From positions 186,001 to 250,000 of the forward strand of contig NZ_JAKWJQ010000002.1 in assembly GCF_022761015.1 (NCBI RefSeq): DNA of 64,000 nt. Reading direction: 5' to 3'. This DNA comes from Humibacter sp. RRB41. Its GTDB lineage: Bacteria > Actinomycetota > Actinomycetes > Actinomycetales > Microbacteriaceae. Shown piece by piece: positions 32,285 through 40,103 of the stretch. Within the stretch, counting starts at the first letter, position 1; each line of letters starts with the position of its first letter. The translations under genes and the position numbers were made by a program. Below the pieces are notes generated by a model. The model did not search any database, was not told the DNA's origin, and worked only from the letters and a program-made list of their open reading frames with translations.

Positions 32285-33856
32285 ATGAGCGGTGGAACAG
32301 AGACGGGAGTGAACGCCGCACGCAGCATCGTGCTGTGGTGTCCCGACTGGCCGGTGCGCACGGCGGTGGCTGCAGGACTGGCGGAGGACGGGCATCCGAT
32401 CGCGCTCATCGACAAGGGGATGGTGTTCGCGTCGTCTGCCGCGGCGCGACATGAGGGTGTACGAAGGGGGCTGCGAGTGCGCGAGGCGCAGGCGCGCTGC
32501 GCGGAGCTCACGGTGCTGCCCTACGATGCGACCGCCGATCAGCGGCACTTCGATCCGCTGATGACGGCGATCGAGCAGGCAGTCCCCGGTGTGCAGCCGG
32601 TGAGGCCTGGGCTGTGCGCGCTGCGAGCCCGCGGTCCGGCGCGGTTCTATGGAGGAGAAGACGCCGCGGCCGCGGAACTGCTGCGCGTCGCGGCCGAGCA
32701 CGGCTCCCCCGATGCCTGCATCGGCATCGCGGACGGGCCGTTCGCCGCCGAGCAGGCGGCACGGGCTGCCTCCCGCACCGGTCGGGTGCTGATCGTGGAG
32801 CCTGGACGGTCCGCGGAGTTCCTCGCACCTCTCCCCGTCGATGTGCTGGGCGATCCGGCATTCGCGACGTTGCTGCACCGGCTCAGCCTCGACACGCTCG
32901 GTGCCGTCGCGAAGCTCACCACGCTCGAACTGGGAGACAGATTCGGTGAGCTCGGTGTGCGGACGCACGTACTGGCGAACGGCTCGGACCGCACAACGGT
33001 GGTGCCGAGGGAGCCGCAGGCTCTGCTGGAACGCTCCGCGGAGTTCGAACCGGGGCTGGACCGCGTCGACGAGCTCACGTTCGCGTTCCGGCGAACCGCC
33101 GACGACTTCGTGGCCGGGCTCACCGCGGTGAAACTCGTCGCGACGGCCGTCAGGGTGTCGGTGGAGGCGGAATCGGGTGCACAGAGCGAGCGCACCTGGC
33201 TGCATCCGAGATGGTTCACCGCGGTCGACGTGGTCGACCGGGTGCGATGGCAACTGCAAGGCTCGGGGATCGACAGCGGCCTCGACTCCCCCGTGGTGCG
33301 CGTGACGGTGGCTCCAGAGACGGTCGACGCCGCGTCGCACCACGAAGACGGGCTGTTCGGCGGTGGGCCGGACGAGCGCGTGCACCATGCGCTCTCCCGG
33401 GTGCAGAGCATGCTCGGTCACGATGCCGTCGGCACGCCTGCCGTGAGCGGCGGACGCCTGCTCGCCGATCGCGCGGTGCTCGTGCCGTGGGGCGATCGGG
33501 TTCCGGATGCCGTCACCAGCGACGCCGCTAAGCCCTGGCCCGGCGCCCTCCCTCCCCCGCTGCCTGCCACGGTGTACTCGCCGACTGTGTCGTGCTCCGT
33601 CGTGAGTGCGACGGGCGATCAGGTCGATGTGGACGAGGCGGGGATGCTCACCGCCGACCCCACCGGGTTCTCCGTCAGGGGCAGACCGACGGTGCGGGTG
33701 ACGGCGTGGGCAGGCCCGTGGCCCGTCGAAGAGCGTTGGTGGGACGAGGATGCCGCGCGCAGCCTGAGCAGACTGCAACTGGTCGACGAGACGGGCGGCG
33801 CGTGGCTCGTGCTGCTGGAACGCGGCGCATGGGCGCTGGAGGCACGCTATGACTGA
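32285..33856 (+). CDS. imuB: ImuB, catalytically inactive Y-family polymerase homologue
   Basis: The 523-residue protein has a Y-family fold, but the N-terminal active-site segment reads IVLWCPDWPV instead of the DMDxFF type and no catalytic acidic pair is seen later, as expected for ImuB. RFYGGEDAAAAELLR and GIADGPFAAEQAARAAS correspond to palm and fingers. A little-finger region and C-terminal extension follow, the part that binds the beta clamp and ImuA'/DnaE2. It starts two bases after the imuA' stop. Confidence 0.92.
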   Translation: MSGGTETGVNAARSIVLWCPDWPVRTAVAAGLAEDGHPIALIDKGMVFASSAAARHEGVRRGLRVREAQARCAELTVLPYDATADQRHFDPLMTAIEQAVPGVQPVRPGLCALRARGPARFYGGEDAAAAELLRVAAEHGSPDACIGIADGPFAAEQAARAASRTGRVLIVEPGRSAEFLAPLPVDVLGDPAFATLLHRLSLDTLGAVAKLTTLELGDRFGELGVRTHVLANGSDRTTVVPREPQALLERSAEFEPGLDRVDELTFAFRRTADDFVAGLTAVKLVATAVRVSVEAESGAQSERTWLHPRWFTAVDVVDRVRWQLQGSGIDSGLDSPVVRVTVAPETVDAASHHEDGLFGGGPDERVHHALSRVQSMLGHDAVGTPAVSGGRLLADRAVLVPWGDRVPDAVTSDAAKPWPGALPPPLPATVYSPTVSCSVVSATGDQVDVDEAGMLTADPTGFSVRGRPTVRVTAWAGPWPVEERWWDEDAARSLSRLQLVDETGGAWLVLLERGAWALEARYD

Positions 33857-33866
33857 ACACACACTG

Positions 33867-33899
33867 CCCTTCGACTCGCTTCGCTCGCTCAGGGAACGG
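33867..33899. repeat. Candidate dispersed intergenic repeat
   Basis: The element runs from CCCTTCGACTCGC to GCTCAGGGAACGG and ends in complementary CCCT/AGGG, with GCTTCGCTCGCTC inside. It resembles the CCCTTCGAC...GCTCAGGG elements scattered through many actinobacterial genomes. It fills the short gap between imuB and dnaE2. Confidence 0.5.
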
Positions 33900-33908
33900 G
33901 GGTGACTG

Positions 33909-36900
33909 ATGGGCTGGAAGAATCCGGCGATCCCGTGGTCGGAACTGGAACGCACCCTCTCGGGCCGCAGGCCGCCTGAGGGCAGCCTCGCCGCGCTGGA
34001 CTCCCCCGCGCGCAGTGTCAAACGGCGCGTCTACCGCAGCGAGCCGGTCGTGCCAGTCGATGGCGCGTATGTGCCGTACGCCGAGCTGCACGCGCACTCG
34101 GACTTCAGCTTTCTCGACGGCGCCAGCGATCCGGAGCGACTCATCGAACAGGCGGCAAGACTGCGCCTGACGGCTCTTGCACTCACCGATCACGACGGGC
34201 TGTACGGCATCGTGCGTCTCGCCGAGGCGGCAGAGACGCACACGAGCGTGAAGACGGTGTTCGGCGCGGAGTTGTCGCTCGGGCTGGGGGGTCCGCAGAA
34301 CGGCGAGGCCGACCCGGAGGGCACCCACCTCCTCGTGCTCGCACGTGGCGGGGAGGGCTATCACCGACTTGCCGGCGCCATCACGGACGCCCAGCTGCAC
34401 CCCGAGGCAGAGAAGGGCAGGCCGGTCTACGACCTGAACCGTCTGGCGGATCAGGCGGGAGGCCACTGGACCGTGCTCACCGGATGCCGCAAGGGCTCCG
34501 TGCGGCAGGCCATCGCCCGCGGCTCAGCCGACGGCTCCGAGCCGGACGTGGGTGCGGCATCCCGCGCTCTCGACGACCTCGTCGGACTGTTCGGGGCCGA
34601 CCATGTCGTCGTCGAGCTGTTCGACACCGGAGCCCCGCTGGACTCCGTGCACAACGATGCGCTCTACGCGCTGGCACAGCGCAAGGGGCTGGCATCCGTC
34701 GCCACCGGCCTCGTGCACTATGCGACGAAGGCGGAGCGACCGCTGGCCACGGCGATGGCCGCCGTGCGCGCCAGACGGAGTCTGGACGAACTGGACGGCT
34801 GGCTCCCTTCAGCCGCGACCTCGCGACTGCGTTCCGGTGCGGAGATGGCCAGACGGTTCTCGCGCTACCCCGGCGTGATCGAACGCACCGTCGAGATCGC
34901 CGAGAGTCACGCCTTCTCGCTGCGTTCCGCCAGGCCGAAGCTGCCGAAACAGGAGGTACCGGAGGGCCGCACGCCGATGAGCCATCTGCGCGCGCTCGTG
35001 GCGCAGGGGGTCGCCGAGCGGTATCCGGCCGACTATCCGCACGCGAGTGCCGAGGAGGTCGTCGCACGCATGGAGAAGGAGCTGAAGGTGATCCAGGAGA
35101 AGGATTTCCCCGGCTACTTCCTCATCGTGCACGACATCGTGCAGTTCGCCCGAAACGAGGGCATCCTGTGCCAGGGTCGCGGCTCGGCCGCGAACTCGGC
35201 GGTCTGCTACGCGCTCGGCATCACGGCGGTGGACTCGATCCGCTACAACCTCCCGTTCGAGCGGTTCCTTTCCAGCATGCGGCCGGAGGAGCCGGATATC
35301 GACGTGGACTTCGATGCGCGCCGACGCGAGGAGGTCATCCAGCACGTGTTCAAGAAGTACGGCAGGCGCAACGCCGCCCAGGTGGCCAACGTGATCAGCT
35401 ACCGGCCGAAGAACGCCGTGCGCGACATGGCGAAGGCGCTCGGCCACTCCACAGGGCAGCAGGATGCCTGGTCGAAGCAGGTAGAGCGGTACGGACCGGA
35501 CGTGTTCACCGGCGATCACGACATTCCGGATGCCGTCGTCGCGCTCTCCGAGCAGCTGTTGCGCGCTCCGCGGCATCTTGGCATCCACTCCGGTGGCATG
35601 GTGCTCACCGACCGCCCGATCGGCGAGGTGTGCGCCATCGAGCACGCCCGCATGGAGAACCGCACGGTGCTGCAGTGGGACAAGGGCGACTGCGAGTGGA
35701 TGGGCCTGGTCAAGTTCGACCTTCTCGGCCTCGGCATGCTCGCCGCCGTGCAGTACATGTTCGACATGATCGAGGCGCACCTCGGCGAGAGGTGGACGCT
35801 CGCCACGATCCCCGGCGAGGAGCCTGCGGTCTACGACATGCTGTGCAGGGCGGATGCCATCGGCGTGTTCCAGGTGGAAAGCCGTGCGCAACTGGGCACG
35901 CTCCCCCGGCTCCTGCCGCGCGAGTTCTACGATCTCGTCATCGAGGTGGCGCTGATCCGTCCGGGGCCGATCCAAGGCGGTGCTGTGCATCCGTACATCC
36001 GGCGACGTGCTCGCAAGGAGGATGTGACGTACGCGCATCCCGATCTGAAGCCGGTGCTCGAACGCACTCTGGGCATCCCGCTTTTCCAAGAGCAGGTGAT
36101 GCAGATGGCGATGGCGATCGGAGACTGCACCGGCGAGGACGCCGACCTGCTGCGGCGGGCGATGGGCTCCAAGCGCGGCATCGAGAAGATCGGCACACTG
36201 CGCGACAAGGTGTTCGCCGGCATGGCGAAGCGCCGGCTCGACGACACGGCGGCGGCCGGCATCTGGGCCCAGATCGAGGCGTTCGCCGACTTCGGCTTCG
36301 CCGAGAGCCATGCGCTCAGCTTCGCCCTCATCGTCTACGCCAGCTCCTGGCTGAAACTGCACTACCCTGCCGCGTTCCTCGCCGCGCTCATCAAGGCGCA
36401 GCCGATGGGGTTCTACTCGCCGCAGACTCTCACGGCGGATGCCGTGCGGCACGGCGTGACGGTGCGTCACGTCGACATCCAGCGATCCGGTGTGCACCCC
36501 GATCTGGAACCTGTCGACGAGCGGCTGGGCGGCGAACAGCGACACCTCGGCGAACAGCGGCTCATCGACGACCACCCGGCCTCTCCCACCGGCATGGATT
36601 CCTGTGTCGACCAGAAGCAGCCGCCCATCCCGAAGGATTTCCACCGAGACGCACCGGATGTCTCGCACGAGCACCGCAGAGACAGCGCTCTCGCCGTGCG
36701 CCTCGGCCTCGCCGGGGTGAACACGATCGGCGAGAAGCACGCGCAGCGCATCGTGGGCGAGCGCGAGGCATCCGGTCCCTACGCCGGCATGGACGACCTC
36801 GCGCGCCGGGTAGGGCTGACGGCCCCACAGCTGGAGGCGCTGTCGGCCGCCGGCGCGTTCGAGTCGCTCGGCATGACGCGCAGGCAGTCCCTCTGGGCGG

Positions 36901-37394
36901 CAGGTCCGGCATCCAGAGAACGACGCGACTACCTGCCGTCGTCTGCTGTGTTCGTGCAGCCTCCTCTGCTGCCGATGCTGACCGAGTCGGAGCAGACCGT
37001 GTACGACCTGTGGGCGACCGGCATCTCGCCGGGCGATCACCCGATGCGACACGTGCGAGAGAGGATGGCGGGGCGCGGCATCCGCTCGATCGACGAGCTG
37101 CTGCGGGTGGAGACCGGCACCAGGGTGCACGTCGCCGGGGTCGTGACCCATCGCCAGAGGCCGGCGACAGCAAGCGGCATCACCTTCATGAACATCGAGG
37201 ACGAGACGGGAATGCTCAACGTGATCTGCAGCGTCGGGGTGTGGGGTCGCTACCGCAGGATCGCCAGGGATGCGCCGGCCGTGGTGGTGAGAGGCATTCT
37301 GGAGCGCTCGGAGGAGGGCATCGTCAACATCGTCGCCGACCAATTCGAGACCCTGCCGTTGAAGGCACGAACGACGTCGCGCAACTTCCAGTGA
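33909..37394 (+). CDS. dnaE2: Error-prone DNA polymerase DnaE2
   Basis: The 1161-residue C-family polymerase has an N-terminal PHP domain (AELHAHSDFSFLDGASDPE, residues 57-75). The palm contains PDIDVDFD (462-469; Asp465 and Asp467 catalytic), and GRGSAANS and the fingers motif ADLLRRAMGSKRG follow. A helix-hairpin-helix region (GVNTIGEKHAQRI) and a C-terminal OB fold (RVHVAGVVTHRQRP) complete it. It performs translesion synthesis with ImuA' and ImuB. A charged insert of about 60 residues (862-925) includes a six-residue tandem duplication. It is expressed from the SOS-controlled promoter upstream. Confidence 0.96.
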   Translation: MGWKNPAIPWSELERTLSGRRPPEGSLAALDSPARSVKRRVYRSEPVVPVDGAYVPYAELHAHSDFSFLDGASDPERLIEQAARLRLTALALTDHDGLYGIVRLAEAAETHTSVKTVFGAELSLGLGGPQNGEADPEGTHLLVLARGGEGYHRLAGAITDAQLHPEAEKGRPVYDLNRLADQAGGHWTVLTGCRKGSVRQAIARGSADGSEPDVGAASRALDDLVGLFGADHVVVELFDTGAPLDSVHNDALYALAQRKGLASVATGLVHYATKAERPLATAMAAVRARRSLDELDGWLPSAATSRLRSGAEMARRFSRYPGVIERTVEIAESHAFSLRSARPKLPKQEVPEGRTPMSHLRALVAQGVAERYPADYPHASAEEVVARMEKELKVIQEKDFPGYFLIVHDIVQFARNEGILCQGRGSAANSAVCYALGITAVDSIRYNLPFERFLSSMRPEEPDIDVDFDARRREEVIQHVFKKYGRRNAAQVANVISYRPKNAVRDMAKALGHSTGQQDAWSKQVERYGPDVFTGDHDIPDAVVALSEQLLRAPRHLGIHSGGMVLTDRPIGEVCAIEHARMENRTVLQWDKGDCEWMGLVKFDLLGLGMLAAVQYMFDMIEAHLGERWTLATIPGEEPAVYDMLCRADAIGVFQVESRAQLGTLPRLLPREFYDLVIEVALIRPGPIQGGAVHPYIRRRARKEDVTYAHPDLKPVLERTLGIPLFQEQVMQMAMAIGDCTGEDADLLRRAMGSKRGIEKIGTLRDKVFAGMAKRRLDDTAAAGIWAQIEAFADFGFAESHALSFALIVYASSWLKLHYPAAFLAALIKAQPMGFYSPQTLTADAVRHGVTVRHVDIQRSGVHPDLEPVDERLGGEQRHLGEQRLIDDHPASPTGMDSCVDQKQPPIPKDFHRDAPDVSHEHRRDSALAVRLGLAGVNTIGEKHAQRIVGEREASGPYAGMDDLARRVGLTAPQLEALSAAGAFESLGMTRRQSLWAAGPASRERRDYLPSSAVFVQPPLLPMLTESEQTVYDLWATGISPGDHPMRHVRERMAGRGIRSIDELLRVETGTRVHVAGVVTHRQRPATASGITFMNIEDETGMLNVICSVGVWGRYRRIARDAPAVVVRGILERSEEGIVNIVADQFETLPLKARTTSRNFQ

Positions 37395-37406
37395 CAGCAG
37401 AGAAAG

Positions 37407-37910
37407 TCAGCTGCGAACGCGACGGGCGATCAGCGGCAGCGCGATCCAGAGAGACACGATCACGAGCGCCGTGACCCCACCGGCCACGAACCCTGCACCG
37501 CGCGACACCACGACATCGAAGATGAAGAGCACGACCCCCACAACGAGCAGGCCGACGGTTGCGAGGGTGATGCGCAGCACGACGTTGCCGATGGCCACCA
37601 ATTCCCTCTTCACCTGCCGACGGAACAGCCAGCGATGCAGCGTCACCGGCGTCAGGTTGAGGGCCGTCGCCGCCGCCGCGAGGCAGACCAGGATCAGATA
37701 GATCACCGCCGAGAACTCGTCGAGCGCCGTGAATCTCGGCTGGAATGCCAACGCGAGGAGGAAGCCGGTGATGATCTGCGTGCCGGTCTGGGTGACGCGG
37801 AGCTCCTGGAGGATGTCGGCCCAATTGCGATCCGACCGCTGCACGATCGTCTCCGTGCGGCCGTCGCCAGGGATGTCGCCGGTGATGTCGCCGATCTCGC
37901 TCTGATCCAC
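37407..37910 (-). CDS. DUF6328 family membrane protein
   Basis: This 167-residue protein carries the DUF6328 signature WADILQELRVTQTGTQII (residues 30-47) followed by four membrane segments (about 47-66, 68-87, 108-127 and 140-160). The function is unknown. It is convergent with dnaE2 with a gap of 12 bp and has no clear partner gene. ATG 37910 is used. Confidence 0.82.
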   Translation of the reverse strand: MDQSEIGDITGDIPGDGRTETIVQRSDRNWADILQELRVTQTGTQIITGFLLALAFQPRFTALDEFSAVIYLILVCLAAAATALNLTPVTLHRWLFRRQVKRELVAIGNVVLRITLATVGLLVVGVVLFIFDVVVSRGAGFVAGGVTALVIVSLWIALPLIARRVRS

Positions 37911-37930
37911 GCTGCGATGCTAAGGCATGC

Positions 37931-38428
37931 CTAGCGGGTTCGGCCCTCGCCGAGGAGCTGTCGCCAGCCGTCGCCCTGCGCGTTCTCGAAGATGAGGCTC
38001 GTCTCGGTGTGCGAGACGGCAGGGTTGCCGGTCAGGTGATCCAGCACGAAGTCCCGCAACTCCCCCGCGTCCCTGGCGGCGACGTGCAGCAGGTAGTCGT
38101 CGGCCCCCGCCGTGTGGAACAGGGCGATCACCCCCGGCAAGTGCGGCGCGACCGCCCTGAAGGCATCGATCTGGGAACGTGAGTGCTTCGCCAGGCGCAC
38201 CGCGATCATCGCCTGCAGCGGGATGCCCGCAGCCACCAGGTCGACCTCGAGCCGGTATCCGGAGATGATGCCCCTGCGCTGCAGGTTCTTCAGCCGCAGC
38301 GAGACGGTGGACTCGGCGACTCCCACCTCGGCGGCGAGGGCGGCGCCGGTGGTGCGTGCATTCTTCGACAGGGCGAGCACGAGTGCACGGTCGATGTCAT
38401 CGAGTTCGGAAACCTTCGAATCGGGCAT
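37931..38428 (-). CDS. Lrp/AsnC family transcriptional regulator
   Basis: The 165-residue protein has an N-terminal helix-turn-helix (LDDIDRALVLALSKNARTTGAALAAEVGVAESTVSLRLKNL in sense, residues 9-49) and a C-terminal RAM ligand-binding domain (LPGVIALFHTAGADDYLLHVAARD). It is divergent from a PLP-dependent trans-sulfuration enzyme 84 bp away and probably regulates it in response to an amino acid. The operator is not obvious to me. Confidence 0.93.
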   Translation of the reverse strand: MPDSKVSELDDIDRALVLALSKNARTTGAALAAEVGVAESTVSLRLKNLQRRGIISGYRLEVDLVAAGIPLQAMIAVRLAKHSRSQIDAFRAVAPHLPGVIALFHTAGADDYLLHVAARDAGELRDFVLDHLTGNPAVSHTETSLIFENAQGDGWRQLLGEGRTR

Positions 38429-38511
38429 GCCTGCGACCTTGCATTGTGAAGAGTGTGCGCCGAACGGCGCCGATATCGAAGCATATGCGGCAGATCTGTC
38501 GAACGGAAGCG

Positions 38512-39765
38512 ATGTCTGCTGTCATGGACGGCATGACAGAGTCGTCGTTCGATCCGTTCGCGCCAGCAGGCATCCATTTCGAGACCCGTGCCGTGCATGC
38601 GGGAATGGAGGGCCTCGCGGAGTCGGGATCGCACGTGCCGCCGATCGATCTCTCCACCACCAACCCGCTGGCGAGCGTGGAGTCGGGCGGCGACTCGTAC
38701 GAGAATCTCGCGACCGGCGGCATCCTTCAGGCCGGCGAGTCCCCCGTCTACCAACGGCTCTGGCAGCCGGGGGTCGCACGTTTCGAGCGCGCCCTCGCAG
38801 ACCTGGAGGGAACGGAGGAGTCGGTGGCGTTCGCCACAGGGATGGCCGCTCTCACCGCGTGCCTGATGGCCGCCGTGGCCGCGGGAACGCCGCACATCGT
38901 GGCGGTGCGTCCGCTGTACGGCGGAACTGACCACGTGCTCGCGACCGGCCTTCTCGGCACGCGCGTGACGTGGGCCGAACCCGATCGCATCGCGGATGCC
39001 CTCTGTGCCGACACCGGGCTCGTCGTGCTGGAGACTCCTGCGAACCCGACACTCGAACTCGTGGACATCGCCTCCGTCGTGCGTCAGGCCGGCTCGGTTC
39101 CGGTGCTCGTCGACAATACGTTCGCCACCCCCGTGCTGCAACGGCCGGCTGAGTACGGCGCACGACTCGTGCTGCACAGCGCGACCAAGTTCCTCGGCGG
39201 GCACGGCGACGTGATGGGCGGGGTGGTCGCCACCGACGACGAGTGGGCACGTCGGCTGCGAGGGCTGCGTGCACTCACCGGTGCCCTGCTGCATCCGTTC
39301 GCCGCGTACCTGCTTCATCGAGGGCTGCGCACCCTGCCGGTGAGGGTGCGAGCGCAGCAGGAGACGGCCGGCGAGCTCGCGGTTCGCTTGCAGTCGCATC
39401 CCGCCGTGCATCGTGTTCTCTACCCTGGGCTTCCGGGACAGGATCCACTGGGACTGCTCGGGCGACAGTTCGATGGGCCGGGATCGTTGATCTCGCTCGA
39501 CCTCGGCGCCTTCGACGCGGCCGTACGCTTCACGGAATCGTGCAAGCTGGTGACGCACGCGGTCTCGCTCGGCGGCGTCGACTCGCTGGTGCAGCATCCC
39601 GCCTCGCTGACTCACCGTCCGGTCGCATCGGACGCGAAGCCGCACGCGGGTGTGGTTCGGCTGTCGATCGGTCTCGAGCACGTCGACGATCTGACCGCCG
39701 ACCTGATGACGGCGCTCGACAGTACGCTCCGCATCCCCGCCGCGGCGTCGCGAGTGCCGGTGTGA
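38512..39765 (+). CDS. Trans-sulfuration family PLP enzyme (cystathionine gamma-lyase/synthase-like)
   Basis: The 417-residue PLP enzyme has the Cys/Met-metabolism signature with the Schiff-base lysine in HSATKFLGGHGD (Lys226). Other cofactor contacts are ATGMAALTA, LETPANPTLELVDI and VDNTFATPVLQRP. Substrate preference (cystathionine, methionine or O-acetylhomoserine) cannot be assigned. ATG 38512 is used; in-frame ATGs at 38524 and 38533 are alternatives, as no ribosome-binding site decides. The divergent Lrp regulator suggests amino-acid control. Confidence 0.88.
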   Translation: MSAVMDGMTESSFDPFAPAGIHFETRAVHAGMEGLAESGSHVPPIDLSTTNPLASVESGGDSYENLATGGILQAGESPVYQRLWQPGVARFERALADLEGTEESVAFATGMAALTACLMAAVAAGTPHIVAVRPLYGGTDHVLATGLLGTRVTWAEPDRIADALCADTGLVVLETPANPTLELVDIASVVRQAGSVPVLVDNTFATPVLQRPAEYGARLVLHSATKFLGGHGDVMGGVVATDDEWARRLRGLRALTGALLHPFAAYLLHRGLRTLPVRVRAQQETAGELAVRLQSHPAVHRVLYPGLPGQDPLGLLGRQFDGPGSLISLDLGAFDAAVRFTESCKLVTHAVSLGGVDSLVQHPASLTHRPVASDAKPHAGVVRLSIGLEHVDDLTADLMTALDSTLRIPAAASRVPV

Positions 39766-39843
39766 AGTGGCTGTCAACCCCTTGTCGCTGCGCGCCGTCG
39801 TCCGTAACGTCGCTGCCCTGACATCAACCCTTGAGGAGGACCT

Positions 39844-40023
39844 ATGGGTGACGACGACAAGATCCAGAACAAGAAGGACGAGCTGTGGGGAAAGGGCAAG
39901 GAGGCGGTCGGAAAGGCGACCGGCGACGAAGGGCTCGAGAACCAGGGCAAGCTCGATCAGACCAAGGCGAATCTCAAGCAGGCCGGCGAAAAGGTGAAGG
40001 ACGCCTTCACGCACAAAGACTGA
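39844..40023 (+). CDS. CsbD family stress protein
   Basis: This 59-residue hydrophilic protein is a CsbD-like helical stress protein. Its pattern is KDELWGKGKEAVGKATGDEGLENQGK with a repeat-like QTKANLKQAGEKVKDAF. Family members are induced by general stress in bacilli and actinobacteria. GAGGAGGA precedes ATG 39844. It stands alone and ends in a strong terminator hairpin. Confidence 0.95.
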   Translation: MGDDDKIQNKKDELWGKGKEAVGKATGDEGLENQGKLDQTKANLKQAGEKVKDAFTHKD

Positions 40024-40034
40024 CCTGAGGGATG

Positions 40035-40067
40035 CGAAGGGGACCGCTTGTCGAGCGGTCCCCTTCG
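40035..40067. terminator. Hairpin terminator between csbD-like and helicase genes
   Basis: Perfect 14-bp arms (40035-40048, 40054-40067) enclose a 5-base loop at the junction of convergent genes. No long T-run follows. Confidence 0.8.
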
Positions 40068-40103
40068 TCGCGTCCACGCCTTGCAGAGCTCACTTCGGGT
40101 GCT

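Noticed and set aside
32147-34021. 624-codon minus-strand frame over imuB
   Set aside because: Antisense of imuB with low-complexity His/Arg composition and no ribosome-binding site.
34484-37474. 996-codon and 844-codon open frames overlapping dnaE2 in other frames
   Set aside because: Both are Arg/His-rich shadow translations with no motif, while DnaE2 has all polymerase and PHP motifs in frame.
39766-39843. Sigma-B-type promoter before the CsbD-like gene
   Set aside because: I looked for GTTT-N14-16-GGGTAT and found no acceptable match.
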